64,000 bases of DNA from Streptomyces sp. NBC_00457 (GTDB taxonomy: Bacteria; Actinomycetota; Actinomycetes; Streptomycetales; Streptomycetaceae), in the NCBI RefSeq assembly GCF_036014015.1, contig NZ_CP107905.1, positions 4,402,001 to 4,466,000 of the forward strand. Reading direction: 5' to 3'. Of this stretch, positions 53,309 through 62,663 are shown in pieces; position 1 is the stretch's first letter, and each line of letters opens with the position of its first letter. The notes beneath the pieces are model-generated. The model was not told where the DNA came from. It saw only the letters and a program-made list of their open reading frames with translations, and ran no database searches. The position numbers and the translations under genes were made by a program.

Positions 53309-54412
53309 GTGAAGCAGAGCCCTTCGACCCCGCTCCCCCCGCCCGACGAACGCCGACGCCTGCGCGAGGCCCAGTCGTTGACGCAGGCTCAGGTCGCGGC
53401 GCGGGTGGGCGTCGCCCGGGAAACGGTCCGCTCGTGGGAGACCGGCCGGACGACTCCGCGCGGCCGGAAACGGGATGCCTACGCGAAGCTGCTGGCCGAA
53501 CTCGCGACCGAGAAGAACGAGCAGGACGAGAAGGAACAGAAGGAACAGAAGGACCCTAAGGAAGTGACGGCGGGTCAAGACCCCGCTCCGGTGACGATCG
53601 ACCTGCGGTCCGACGCCCTGACACCCGCTCAGGCCTTCGACGCGCTGTACGCGTTCTGCGCACCCGCCCTGGTCCGGCAGACCTATCTGCTCACGGGGCG
53701 CCGCGAACTCGCCCGCGAGTCGGTCGAGCGGGCCTTCCAACTCGCCTGGCAGAGCTGGCCGGAGGTGGCGCTCGACCGTGACCCGGCGGGCTGGGTGCGG
53801 GCGACGGCGTACGAGTGCGCCCTCTCCCCCTGGCACCGCCTCCGCCCGCGCTACCGGCACCCCGAACCGCCCCCCGCCGACGCCACCGACCGCGCGCTGA
53901 TGGACGTACTCCTGAAACTCCCGCCACCACACCGCCGCACGCTCCTGCTGTACGACGGTGTAGGCCTCGATCTGCCGGACACGGCGGCGGAGACGGAGGC
54001 GAGCACTCCGGCGACGGCGAACCGCCTGCTGCACGCGCGCGCGGCGATCGCCGAACGGCTGCCGGAGCTGTCCGACCCGGCCGAACTCCACCGCCGGCTC
54101 GCCACCCTCGCCTCCACCGAACGCCTCCGCGCCGCCCAGCCCCCCGCGGTCCGCCACGGCAGCGAACGCCGCGCCCGCTTCTGGACCCGCGCCGCCATCG
54201 CCTTCACCGTCGCCTTGATCGGCACCACATCCCTCACCCTCCGCTCGGCCCCGACCCACTACGAGCCCCCGGTGGCACCGGGCAGCGACGTACGCGGCGT
54301 CCCGAAACGCGTGGCCCCGGGCCCGTTGTCGGAGGCGGAGTCGAAACTGCGCGAGAAGCTGCGGGAGGAGTCGGCGAGAGGCCCGGAGAGACTGCAACCG
54401 ACGCTGCCGTAG
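53309..54412 (+). CDS. XRE helix-turn-helix fused to ECF-sigma-like regions and a membrane helix
   Basis: A 367-residue protein. Residues about 14-60 are an XRE HTH (RRRLREAQSLTQAQVAARVGVARETVRSWETGR). A charged Lys/Glu linker follows. Residues about 105-175 resemble sigma region 2 (AFDALYAFCAPALVRQTYLLTGRRELARESVERAFQLAWQSWPEV) and about 185-250 resemble region 4 (LMDVLLKLPPPHRRTLLLYDGVGLDLPDTAAETEASTPATANRLLHARAAIAERL). One membrane helix (AAIAFTVALIGTTSLTLRSA, about 290-310) and a short tail follow. GTG 53309 has AAAGGGCGAG ahead. The combination in one chain, with membrane attachment, is uncommon; it may be a sensor-type regulator. Confidence 0.8.
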   Translation: MKQSPSTPLPPPDERRRLREAQSLTQAQVAARVGVARETVRSWETGRTTPRGRKRDAYAKLLAELATEKNEQDEKEQKEQKDPKEVTAGQDPAPVTIDLRSDALTPAQAFDALYAFCAPALVRQTYLLTGRRELARESVERAFQLAWQSWPEVALDRDPAGWVRATAYECALSPWHRLRPRYRHPEPPPADATDRALMDVLLKLPPPHRRTLLLYDGVGLDLPDTAAETEASTPATANRLLHARAAIAERLPELSDPAELHRRLATLASTERLRAAQPPAVRHGSERRARFWTRAAIAFTVALIGTTSLTLRSAPTHYEPPVAPGSDVRGVPKRVAPGPLSEAESKLREKLREESARGPERLQPTLP

Positions 54413-54435
54413 CTGCGGACAGCCGGTCCGCCCCA

Positions 54436-54506
54436 GCTGCGGGCATTCGTGCCGCCTAGGGCGGCACGGGTGGGCGCAGGCGGCACCCCGCCAGCGCGGG
54501 CAAGCG
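54436..54506 (+). repeat. Dispersed hairpin element family 1, copy C
   Basis: 71 bp beginning GCTGCGGGCATTCGTGCCGC and ending GGGCAAGCG; a diverged copy of 28831-28899 with a CCTAGGG variation at the tip. It lies between two convergent genes (XRE-sigma and sucD) and probably serves as their terminator. GTAGCTGCGG also occurs a few bases upstream at 54409-54418. Confidence 0.75.
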
Positions 54507-54570
54507 GAAACGCCGGTGGGCCCGCCCCCACACAGGGGAACGGGCCACCGACGCTCAGCCAAGAACCCGC

Positions 54571-55455
54571 TCAGCCGGCAAGAAGCTCCCGCGCCAGCTT
54601 CGCCGTCTCGGTAGGCGTCTTGCCCACCTTGACGCCCGCAGCCTCCAGCGCCTCCTTCTTCGCAGCGGCCGTACCGGACGAACCGGACACGATCGCACCC
54701 GCGTGACCCATGGTCTTGCCCTCGGGCGCGGTGAAGCCCGCGACGTAGCCGACGACCGGCTTCTTCACGTTCTCCTTGATGAAGGCCGCGGCCCGCTCCT
54801 CCGCGTCGCCACCGATCTCACCGATCATCACGATCAGGTCGGTGTCGGGGTCGGCCTCGAACGCGGCGAGCGCGTCGATGTGGGTCGTACCGATGACCGG
54901 GTCACCACCGATACCGACGGCGGAGGAGAAGCCGATGTCCCGCAGCTCGTACATCATCTGGTACGTCAGCGTGCCGGACTTCGACACCAGACCGATACGG
55001 CCCGGCTTGGTGATGTCGCCCGGGATGATGCCGGCGTTGGACTGACCCGGGGTGATGAGACCGGGGCAGTTCGGGCCGATGATCCGGGTCTTGTTGCCCT
55101 GCGACACGGCGTACGCGTAGAACGCGGCCGAGTCGTGCACCGCGATGCCCTCGGTGATGACGACCGCGAGCGGGATCTCGGCGTCGATCGCCTCGACGAC
55201 CGCGGCCTTGGCGAAGGCCGGCGGCACGAAGAGGACGGATACGTTCGCGCCCGTCTTCTCGATCGCCTCGGCGACCGTGCCGAAGACCGGGATCTCGTTG
55301 CCGTCGATGTCGACCGACGTGCCCGCCTTACGCGGGTTCACGCCACCGACGATGTTCGTGCCGTCGGCCAGCATGAGCTTGGTGTGCTTCATGCCCGTGG
55401 CACCGGTCATGCCCTGGACGATGACCTTGCTGTCCTTGTTGAGGAAGATAGCCAT
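54571..55455 (-). CDS. sucD: Succinyl-CoA synthetase alpha subunit
   Basis: A 294-residue TCA-cycle subunit that carries the phosphohistidine intermediate. It has the CoA-binding [89 protein letters not shown] and the active-site His in GHAGAIVSG. Start ATG 55455 follows sucC by 23 bp. Confidence 0.97.
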   Translation of the reverse strand: MAIFLNKDSKVIVQGMTGATGMKHTKLMLADGTNIVGGVNPRKAGTSVDIDGNEIPVFGTVAEAIEKTGANVSVLFVPPAFAKAAVVEAIDAEIPLAVVITEGIAVHDSAAFYAYAVSQGNKTRIIGPNCPGLITPGQSNAGIIPGDITKPGRIGLVSKSGTLTYQMMYELRDIGFSSAVGIGGDPVIGTTHIDALAAFEADPDTDLIVMIGEIGGDAEERAAAFIKENVKKPVVGYVAGFTAPEGKTMGHAGAIVSGSSGTAAAKKEALEAAGVKVGKTPTETAKLARELLAG

Positions 55456-55478
55456 GGTGGTCTGAGTCCCTCGATCCC

Positions 55479-56657
55479 TTACTTCGCAGCCGCGAGCTCG
55501 GCGGCCTTGTCGGCCGCGCCGTCCATGGTGTCCACGCGCTGGACCAGCGGGTGGTTGGCGTCCGACAGGATCTGACGACCCAGCTCGGCGTTGTTGCCGT
55601 CGAGGCGGACGACGAGCGGCTTGGTGACGTCCTCGCCCTTGGTCTTCAGGAGCTCCAGGGCCTGGACGATGCCGTTGGCGACCTCGTCGCAGGCGGTGAT
55701 GCCACCGAAGACGTTGACGAAGACGGACTTGACGTCCGGGTCGCCCAGGATGATCTCCAGGCCGTTCGCCATGACCTGGGCGGAGGCGCCGCCGCCGATG
55801 TCGAGGAAGTTGGCGGGCTTGACGCCACCGTGCTTCTCACCGGCGTACGCGACGACGTCCAGGGTGCTCATGACGAGACCCGCGCCGTTGCCGATGATGC
55901 CGACCTCGCCGTCGAGCTTGACGTAGTTGAGGTTCTTCTCCTTGGCCGCGGCCTCGAGCGGGTTCGCGGAGTCCTTGTCCTGGAGGGCCTCGTGGTCCGG
56001 CTGGCGGAACTCGGCGTTCTCGTCCAGGGAGACCTTGCCGTCCAGGGCGATGACGTCGCCGGAGGCGACCTTCGCCAGCGGGTTGACCTCGACCAGGAGA
56101 GCGTCCTCCTTGATGAAGGTGTCCCACAGGGTGACGAGGATGTCGGCGACCTTGTCGGCGACGTCGGCCGGGAACTTCGCGGCCGCGACGATCTCGCGGG
56201 CCTTCTGCGGGGTCACGCCCTCGTTGGCGTCGATCGGCGTCTTGGCGACGGCCTCCGGACGGTTGGCCGCCACCTCCTCGATCTCCACGCCGCCCTCGAC
56301 GGAGGCGATGGAGAGGAAGGTGCGGTTGGCACGGTCCAGGAGGAAGGAGACGTAGTACTCCTCCACGATCTCCGGAGCCGTCTCGGCGATCATCACCTTG
56401 TGGACCGTGTGGCCCTTGATGTCCATGCCGAGGATGTCCGTCGCGCGGGCGACGGCCTCGTCCGGGGTCGCGGCGAGCTTCACGCCGCCGGCCTTGCCAC
56501 GGCCACCGACCTTCACCTGAGCCTTGACGACGGACTTGCCACCGAGGCGCTCAGTGGCTGCGCGGGCCGCCTCAGGCGTGTCGATGACTTCACCGGCCAG
56601 CACCGGTACATCGTGCTTGGCGAAGAGGTCCCTCGCCTGGTACTCGAACAGGTCCAC
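55479..56657 (-). CDS. sucC: Succinyl-CoA synthetase beta subunit (ADP-forming type)
   Basis: A 392-residue ATP-grasp subunit. It starts [24 protein letters not shown] (GTG 56657), has [18 protein letters not shown], the metal-binding [34 protein letters not shown] with the phosphate loop, [11 protein letters not shown], and [19 protein letters not shown]. With sucD it makes succinate and ATP from succinyl-CoA. The 489-bp gap upstream holds its control region and a terminator for the 57147 gene. Confidence 0.97.
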   Translation of the reverse strand: MDLFEYQARDLFAKHDVPVLAGEVIDTPEAARAATERLGGKSVVKAQVKVGGRGKAGGVKLAATPDEAVARATDILGMDIKGHTVHKVMIAETAPEIVEEYYVSFLLDRANRTFLSIASVEGGVEIEEVAANRPEAVAKTPIDANEGVTPQKAREIVAAAKFPADVADKVADILVTLWDTFIKEDALLVEVNPLAKVASGDVIALDGKVSLDENAEFRQPDHEALQDKDSANPLEAAAKEKNLNYVKLDGEVGIIGNGAGLVMSTLDVVAYAGEKHGGVKPANFLDIGGGASAQVMANGLEIILGDPDVKSVFVNVFGGITACDEVANGIVQALELLKTKGEDVTKPLVVRLDGNNAELGRQILSDANHPLVQRVDTMDGAADKAAELAAAK

Positions 56658-57146
56658 GCGCTTCCGTCCCTATCAGTGATCTCGCGGTTCGTTGTCTGCG
56701 TGGGCGTGCCGCGAGGGCAACGTGACGTCCGCTGTCTGTCACAAGGGAGGCGCACACGGTGTCCGAGCGCGCGGCATGTCCGTCTCGCAGGTTATCGCCG
56801 CCGGACAAGGGTCTCTAAATCAGGGGTCACACCTGAGCGGTGATACCTGTCACATGATGCCGCGATCACTGGCACGGCGTGCCGCAGGTGAAAGGCCTCA
56901 CCGGGCTGGGGTTGACCCGGTGAGGCCTCTTCAACAGCCCCCTCAGGGGCGCAACAGCGCCTCTTCAGGGGTGCGGGGCCGGTTGATCCCCACCCCAATG
57001 GGGATCAGCCCGCCCGTCCGCGGGGTGCCGGCCGGACGGTCCGACGGCTTCGGCCGTCCGGGTCCATCGCCGCCGCGGAGTCGGTGAGTGCGCCGGATGA
57101 CGGTTCCGCCGGGGCCCGTCGTACGGCGTCGGTGGCGGGCCTGCGG
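56658..57146. other. Intergenic region between sucC and the repetitive secreted protein gene
   Basis: The part near sucC holds no confident promoter, although GGTCACACCTGAGCGGTGATACCTGTCAC (near 56823) contains imperfect direct/inverted CACCTG-type repeats. The hairpin at 56893-56928 is a strong terminator. Then come GC-rich fragments, with GCCCCCTCAGGGGCGC (56937-56952) recalling family 2 hairpins. I see no gene. Confidence 0.5.
56893..56928 (-). terminator. Strong hairpin terminator
   Basis: AGGCCTCACCGGG (56893-56905) pairs perfectly with CCCGGTGAGGCCT (56916-56928), a 13-bp stem and 10-base loop. It lies downstream of the leftward gene at 57147-59447 and upstream of sucC, insulating one from the other. 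Confidence 0.85.
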
Positions 57147-59447
57147 TCAGACGCTGTACGGGGTGCCGTACTGCGCGCCGGAGGCGTAGCCGGTGACGTA
57201 GCCGGGGGTGGCGTCCTGCGCGTAGCCCTGGACGTTCTGAACGTTCTGGATGTTCTGGATGTAGGCCGGAGTGACCGACTCGGCGACCCCGTCGACGCCG
57301 GTCACCGCGTGCTCGGCGAGCGGGCCCGCGGCGGCCTGGACGGTCCCGGTCAGCTCCTGCGCGAAGGGCACGGCCTGCCCGGCGACACCGTGGACGAAGG
57401 GGTCGACCTCGCCGACGACGCCGTACGCGAAGGGCCGCACCTCACCGGTGACGCCGTACGCCAACTCCGTGGCGCTCCCGCCGACGCCCTGCACGACCGG
57501 GCGAACCGTTTCCACAGCCGTCTCGACCACCGGCTGCACCGCTCCGGCGGCCCCGTACGCGAACGGCGGCACCTGCCCGGCCACGCCCTGCGCCAGCGGC
57601 GGTACGGCACCGACGACGCCGCCCGCGAAGGGCTCGACGTCGCCCACCACGCCGTACGCCAGCGCACCCGCGTCCCCGACGGCCTGCTGCGCGACCGGGG
57701 CCACGCCGTGCACGGCGGCGTTGCCGACGGGCGGCAGGACGGCGTGCGTGGTGTCGTCGGCGACCTGACCGACCAGTCCGGTGGCGTACGGCGGTACGTC
57801 CGCGACGACCCCGCCCACGACCGGCTGCACCCCGGCGACGGCGCCGCCTGCGACGCCCTGCACATCGGCGACCGCCCCGGTGGCGACCGGCGGCACACCC
57901 TGCACGACGCCACCCGCGACGGGCTGGACATCAGCCACGACTCCGTACGCCAGCGCGCTCGCGGCGTCGACTGCGTACCCGGCGGTGGCCCCGACCCCGG
58001 CGACCGTCTGCCCGACGACCGGCGTCACCCCGTCCACGGCGCGAGTGGCGACGGGCACGACCCCGCCGACGGCACCCTCGGCAACCGGCGTCACCCCGTT
58101 CACCGCACGGGTGGCAGCGGGCGCCACCCCGCCGACGGCACCCTCGGCGACCGGCACGACACCGGCCACGGTCTGCTCCGCGACCGGGACGACGCCGTGC
58201 ACGGCGTGATCGGCGACGGGCGGCACGGCCGCGACGACCGTCTCCTCGACGACCGGCGTGACCGTCCCCGGGACGCTGCTCACAGTCCCGACGACGTGCT
58301 GCTTCACCCCGCCGACCGTGCCGGTGAGGTGACCGGGGACGGCGGAGACGGAGGCCTCGGCGGCGCTGGTGACAGTGGTGGCCTGCGAGGTGGCCGTGGC
58401 GAGGACGGGGGCGGTGTGGGCGTGAGCTCCGGTGACGGCGGCCTGCGCGGTGCCGGTGGCGGCGCTAGCCAGGTGAGCCGCGTGGCCCTCCACGCCGGTG
58501 ACCGTGGAGTGGGCCGAGCCGGTGACCGTGGCGGTCGTACCGGCGGCACGGCCCTGGAGCCCGGTGACCGTGGTCTGCGCGGTGCCGGTGGCGGCGCTAG
58601 CCAGGTGAGCCGCGTGACCCTCCACTCCGGTGAGCGTGGAGTGGGCCGAGCCGGTGACCATGGCGGTCGTACCGGCGGCACGGCCCTGGAGCCCGGTGAC
58701 CGTGGTCTGCGCGGTGCCGGTCACGCCTGATGCCGTGCGGCCCGCGCCCGCGACCACGTGCTGGGCCTTGTTGCGTACGACGCCGTCGATGCCCTGGGCC
58801 TGGGCGCGGGCGGCCGACTGGGTGGCCTGGAGCTTCGTCTGGGCGGCGGCCAGGGCCTTCTCCAATTCGGGGGCGAAGGCGGAGAGGGGGCCGAAGAGGT
58901 AGTCGATGCCGCCGCGCGGTGCGGTGGGGGCGTCGGAGACGGAGGCGTGGACCGTGGCCGAGGTGTTCTCGGCGGTGGCGCGGACCGTGCCCGCGGCGTC
59001 CGCTGCCGTGACCTTGGCCTCGGCCTGCGCCGCGCGCGCGGCCTTGGCGCCCTGGATCGCCTGGGCGCCCCTCACCTTGGACGCCTTCGGCACTGTCACC
59101 TCGGCGTCGACATACCGGCGAGCCTGCTCAGTGGCGCCGACGGCGGCCTTGTCGGCGGTGGCGCCGGTCGCCTGGGTGGTCGACGTCGCCTCGGTGGTGG
59201 TGTCCCCGGCGGCGCCGGAGACCGTGTCCGTCACGCCGGTGACGACGCCGTCGACCGTGTCGGTGACGTTCCCGAGCGTGTCGGTGAGGGCGGTGGTCAC
59301 GTCGGACGTGACGTCGTCGGTCGTCGCGTCAGGCGTGGTCACGGACGCTGCGGGCAACTCGTCCGCGCCGGCCACGGAGGAACCGAGCGCCCAGGCGCCG
59401 GTGACACCGGCGGCTATGACGATGGAGCGGCGGATGTTCTTGTTCAT
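57147..59447 (-). CDS. Large secreted Ala/Val/Gly-rich low-complexity repeat protein
   Basis: A 766-residue exported protein with signal MNKNIRRSIVIAAGVTGAWALGSSVAGA. Residues about 28-200 are Thr/Ala/Asp-rich. About 245-345 is a near-perfect 44-residue repeat (VTGSAHSTLTGVEGHAAHLASAATGTAQTTVTGLQGRAAGTTA type). About 375-700 consists of dozens of degenerate 10-13-residue units of the form PVAEGAVGGVxPVATRAVDGV, with Tyr-Gly-Val variants (ALAYGVVGDV, PFAYGVVGEV). It ends in a Tyr-rich tail GYVTGYASGAQYGTPYSV. No cysteine, catalytic motif, sortase signal or membrane anchor is seen. A surface fibre, matrix or hydrophobic coat role is possible but unproven. Confidence 0.75.
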   Translation of the reverse strand: MNKNIRRSIVIAAGVTGAWALGSSVAGADELPAASVTTPDATTDDVTSDVTTALTDTLGNVTDTVDGVVTGVTDTVSGAAGDTTTEATSTTQATGATADKAAVGATEQARRYVDAEVTVPKASKVRGAQAIQGAKAARAAQAEAKVTAADAAGTVRATAENTSATVHASVSDAPTAPRGGIDYLFGPLSAFAPELEKALAAAQTKLQATQSAARAQAQGIDGVVRNKAQHVVAGAGRTASGVTGTAQTTVTGLQGRAAGTTAMVTGSAHSTLTGVEGHAAHLASAATGTAQTTVTGLQGRAAGTTATVTGSAHSTVTGVEGHAAHLASAATGTAQAAVTGAHAHTAPVLATATSQATTVTSAAEASVSAVPGHLTGTVGGVKQHVVGTVSSVPGTVTPVVEETVVAAVPPVADHAVHGVVPVAEQTVAGVVPVAEGAVGGVAPAATRAVNGVTPVAEGAVGGVVPVATRAVDGVTPVVGQTVAGVGATAGYAVDAASALAYGVVADVQPVAGGVVQGVPPVATGAVADVQGVAGGAVAGVQPVVGGVVADVPPYATGLVGQVADDTTHAVLPPVGNAAVHGVAPVAQQAVGDAGALAYGVVGDVEPFAGGVVGAVPPLAQGVAGQVPPFAYGAAGAVQPVVETAVETVRPVVQGVGGSATELAYGVTGEVRPFAYGVVGEVDPFVHGVAGQAVPFAQELTGTVQAAAGPLAEHAVTGVDGVAESVTPAYIQNIQNVQNVQGYAQDATPGYVTGYASGAQYGTPYSV
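58430..58725. repeat. 132-bp tandem repeat within the repetitive secreted protein gene
   Basis: CTAGCCAGGTGAGCCGCGT recurs at 58465 and 58597, 132 bp apart, within a block repeated about 2.2 times. Unit length is 44 codons. Copies differ at only a few bases, so the duplication is recent or kept alike by recombination. Confidence 0.85.
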
Positions 59448-59777
59448 ACGTGCGTCAGATCCTTAGATCCTTGAGGGCTCGAACGACCCTGGGGAGCCCC
59501 GAAGCCCTTGGAACTCAAGGCACTTCGGGAGGCTGGGGACATGTCCGTCACCGCCGCACCCGTTCGCCTCCGCAGGTCCGCCATTCCGTCCGTCCCACAC
59601 CGTCCGGGGAGAGCGAACCGGTGGACGCGGAGGTGGATATGGATGTGGATCCGGATGCGATGACAGGTGCCGATACGGCTCCGGCGGCTTCCGTCCGGAG
59701 ATCGGAGGGGTGTCCGGACGGGAGGGCAGACCTGGTCCGCCCCCGCGCGGCAGGTCTACGGCGGGGGGAGGCCTGCC
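59448..59777. other. Intergenic region upstream of the repetitive secreted protein
   Basis: 330 bp between the start of the 57147-59447 gene and the stop of the 59778-61040 gene, both leftward. I find no convincing frame, hairpin or promoter consensus. The ribosome site of the repetitive gene is not obvious on the minus strand near 59450-59465. Confidence 0.4.
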
Positions 59778-61040
59778 CTATGCCGGGGAGACGGGAATGT
59801 CCGGGTGCATGTCCCGGGTCTCGCCCGCGTCATGACGCGCGGCGGCGCCGGCCACCAGCCTCAGCGGCGCCCGGTGGTACAGAGCGACGGCATGCGCATC
59901 GCCGTGCCGCGAGCCGCCGTTGTCGGCCGCCGAACGGTTGCCCAGCGCACCCCCCGGATCACCGCCGGGAGCGGGCTGGTCGGGCGCGTACTCGGTGGGC
60001 CGGACGCGATGCCCGGCGGCCCGCGTCGCGTCGCCGGCCGACGACGCGTCGGCGACGAACACCGGGCCGTACGCTACGGCCGCTGCCCCGTCCGTACGTT
60101 GCTTGGAGGCGCCGTCGCCCGTCGCCTCGCCGTCCGGCCCCGGCTGCGGTGCCGACGTCACCGGCGCGGGGAGCGTCTGCCCCGGAAGTACCGGAAGTAC
60201 CGGAAGCTCCGGCGGAAGGGGCAGTTCGGGCAGCCCAGGCAGCAGGGCACCCGGGAATTCCGGCAGCACCGGCGACTCGGGCGTCAGCGGCAGGGACGGC
60301 AACAACGACAGCGGCGGTATGTTCCTCTGCGCCTCATCCAGCCCTTCGGCCACGCCCCCCACCAGACCACCGACCGGCCGCACGACCCGCTCGCCCACGG
60401 ATCCGGCGACCTCCTCGGTCACGGGCCTGACGACCCGTCCGGTGACCGGCGCGACGACACCCTCGGTCACCGGCCGGAGTATGCGGTCGGCGGGCCCTGG
60501 GGTGCGCGGGTGAGGGAGTGCCTTGTCGGCCTGGGGGTGCTTGGGAGCGGTGACTTCGGAGGAGTCGACCTGGGAGGAGTTGGCCTCGGGAGGGTTGGCC
60601 TCGGGAGGGTTGGCCTCCGGGAAGGCCGACTTGGAGGAGTCCGCGTCAGAGGCCACGGCCTCGATCGCGTCACCAGCTACCCCGTCCGCACGCTCAGTCG
60701 GCGGACTCACCAACCGCCCGACCGTGGCCCGCGTCGCCGCCAGGACTCCGTCCCCCGGCTCCGTTTGCCGCACGGCCTCGGCCGAGGTCGCCGACGTCAT
60801 CCCGTCCCCGTCCGTCGCGTGCGCCTGCTCCCCGTAGAGCAGTCCGAGCGCGAACAACCCACACACCAGCAGCGCCAGTTCCAGCGCACGCCGCCCGGCC
60901 GCTGTGCGCATGACACGCAGAGCGGCGCCGGACAGGGCTGCTGAGAAGGTCAAGAGGGGGTGGGTCCTCCCGTGCGGCGGAACGAGCGACAGGTCGGCGC
61001 GACGCATGCGGGCAAGCGGGGCGCGGCGCACCGCTGACAA
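59778..61040 (-). CDS. Exported or membrane-anchored Pro-rich protein
   Basis: Up to 420 residues if TTG 61040 is the start; internal starts (MRRADLSLV, MRTAAGRRA) are possible. A hydrophobic segment RALELALLVCGLFALGLLYGEQAHA ends like a signal peptide. The mature part is acidic/Ser/Pro-rich, with a 5-residue repeat PEANP, then a repeated LRPVTEGVVAPVTGRVVRPVTEEVAGSV section that recalls the repeats of the neighbouring secreted protein, and a PLPPELPVLPVLPG Pro/Leu-rich section. The C-terminal end (ALYHRAPLRLVAGAAARHDAGETRDMHPD) is not recognised. Function unknown. Confidence 0.65.
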   Translation of the reverse strand: MSAVRRAPLARMRRADLSLVPPHGRTHPLLTFSAALSGAALRVMRTAAGRRALELALLVCGLFALGLLYGEQAHATDGDGMTSATSAEAVRQTEPGDGVLAATRATVGRLVSPPTERADGVAGDAIEAVASDADSSKSAFPEANPPEANPPEANSSQVDSSEVTAPKHPQADKALPHPRTPGPADRILRPVTEGVVAPVTGRVVRPVTEEVAGSVGERVVRPVGGLVGGVAEGLDEAQRNIPPLSLLPSLPLTPESPVLPEFPGALLPGLPELPLPPELPVLPVLPGQTLPAPVTSAPQPGPDGEATGDGASKQRTDGAAAVAYGPVFVADASSAGDATRAAGHRVRPTEYAPDQPAPGGDPGGALGNRSAADNGGSRHGDAHAVALYHRAPLRLVAGAAARHDAGETRDMHPDIPVSPA

Positions 61041-61209
61041 GGCCTCGATCCTTGCACGCGCCTCCCGAGGTTACGCAAGCCCCCTCGGCACCGATGGGTA
61101 CACATGTCCCATTTGCTGGCCGAAGTCGGTCGACAAATCGTCAGCGAACCGACTTCACCGCCCTCCTCTCCTCCTGACGTCCTCCCTCCCGATGTCCTCC
61201 CTTCCGTCG

Positions 61210-62373
61210 TCATGCGCTGTCCGGAACCGGCAACGGCCGCTTCTCGATCGCCGCAGCCATCACCTCGGGGAACAGATCGGGCGTGCAGGCGAAGGCCGGC
61301 GCGCCCAGCGCCGCGAGTGCGGCCGCGTGCTCCCGGTCATACGCGGGCGCCCCCTCGTCCGACAGCGCGAGAAGCGTCACGAACTGCACCCCCGACCCCT
61401 TCATCGCCGCGACCCGCTTGAGCATCTCGTTCCGGATGCCTCCCTCGTAGAGGTCGCTGATCAGCACGACCACCGTCTCCGCGGGCCGGGTGATCTGCGA
61501 CTGGCAGTACGCGAGCGCCCGGTTGATGTCCGTACCGCCGCCGAGTTGCGTGCCGAAGAGCACATCGACCGGATCGTCGAGCTGGTCGGTGAGGTCGACG
61601 ACGGCCGTGTCGAAGACGACGAGCCGCGTACTGACCGACCGCATCGACGCCAGCACCGCCCCGAACACCGATGCGTAGACGACCGACGCCGCCATCGACC
61701 CCGACTGGTCGATGCAGAGGATGACTTCCTTCTTCATGGACTGGGAGGCCCGCCCGTATCCGATGAGCCGCTCGGGCACGATCGTCCGGTACTCGGGCAG
61801 GTAGTGCTTGAGGTTGGCCGCGATCGTGCGGTTCCAGTCGATGTCGTGATGGCGGGGCCGGTTGACGCGTGCGCTGCGGTCGAGGGCGCCGGTGAGCGTG
61901 GCCCGGGTGCGGCTGGCGAGCCGTTTCTCGAGGTCCTCGACGACCTTGCGCACGACCGCCCGTGCCGTCTCCTTCGTGGTCTCCGGCATCGCCTTGTTCA
62001 GCGAGAGCAGCGTGCCGACGAGATGCACGTCCGCGTCCACCGCCTCCAGCATCTCCGGCTCTAGCAGCAGCGTGGCGAGGCCGAGCCGGTCGATGGCGTC
62101 ACGCTGCATCACCTGCACCACGGAGGAGGGGAAGTACGCCCGGATGTCCCCGAGCCAGCGCGCCACTGACGGCGCCGACGCCCCCAGCCCCGCCGAACGG
62201 TCCCGTCCCGTCCGCGGTTTCTCCCCCTGCCCGTAGAGCGCGGAGAGCGCCCCGTCCATCGCGGCGTCCTGCCCGGCCAGCGTGCACCCGGTGCCGTCAG
62301 CCGCGTCACCCCCGAGCACCAGCCGCCACCGCCGCAACCGCTCCTGCGCCGGGTCCATCGCCTCGGTCGTCAT
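61210..62373 (-). CDS. vWA-domain protein (CoxE/MoxR-associated type)
   Basis: A 387-residue protein. The N-terminal half is helical (RRWRLVLGGDAADGTGCTLAGQDAAMDGALSALYG). The C-terminal half is a vWA domain with an intact MIDAS: ILCIDQSGSMAASVVYASVFGAVLASM (DxSxS), then TQLGGGTDINRAL and VVVLISDLYEGG. Such proteins act with MoxR ATPases and DUF5682 proteins. ATG 62373 overlaps the upstream small gene by four bases and has GGGGG ahead. It is the last gene of the leftward operon that continues beyond the window. Confidence 0.85.
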   Translation of the reverse strand: MTTEAMDPAQERLRRWRLVLGGDAADGTGCTLAGQDAAMDGALSALYGQGEKPRTGRDRSAGLGASAPSVARWLGDIRAYFPSSVVQVMQRDAIDRLGLATLLLEPEMLEAVDADVHLVGTLLSLNKAMPETTKETARAVVRKVVEDLEKRLASRTRATLTGALDRSARVNRPRHHDIDWNRTIAANLKHYLPEYRTIVPERLIGYGRASQSMKKEVILCIDQSGSMAASVVYASVFGAVLASMRSVSTRLVVFDTAVVDLTDQLDDPVDVLFGTQLGGGTDINRALAYCQSQITRPAETVVVLISDLYEGGIRNEMLKRVAAMKGSGVQFVTLLALSDEGAPAYDREHAAALAALGAPAFACTPDLFPEVMAAAIEKRPLPVPDSA

Positions 62374-62663
62374 ACACCCACCCCCGTGAGAGTCCGCCCC
62401 GCCACAGCTCGCTGGTTCCTCGTAGGCCCCTCCACCGCAGGCCGCTGATCCCCCGCAGGCGCCTCCCCCGCAGGCCGCTGTCCCGCCGCGGGCCGCCCCG
62501 TCACCGGACGCGCCCATAGCGGCATCACCCGCACAGTCATCCTCGGACCGTCTGCCACCAGGAGCGCCTGGCCGCCATCCATACCCGCGACCCCGTTCAC
62601 CGCTTCAGTACACTCCCTCGGCTCACGCGGCTCCCTCGGCTCGTTCAACCCGTCGATCGTCAT
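62370..62663 (-). CDS. Small Arg/Pro-rich protein between DUF5682 and vWA genes
   Basis: A 97-residue product, MTIDGLNEPREPREPRECTEAVNGVAGMDGG..., with a middle strand-like region (QALLVADGPRMTVRVMPLWARP) and a Pro/Arg/Gly-rich tail. ATGA overlaps at both ends (62660-62663 and 62370-62373) place it exactly within the coupled series, which is the main reason to believe it is expressed. I do not recognise a domain. Confidence 0.6.
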   Translation of the reverse strand: MTIDGLNEPREPREPRECTEAVNGVAGMDGGQALLVADGPRMTVRVMPLWARPVTGRPAAGQRPAGEAPAGDQRPAVEGPTRNQRAVAGRTLTGVGV

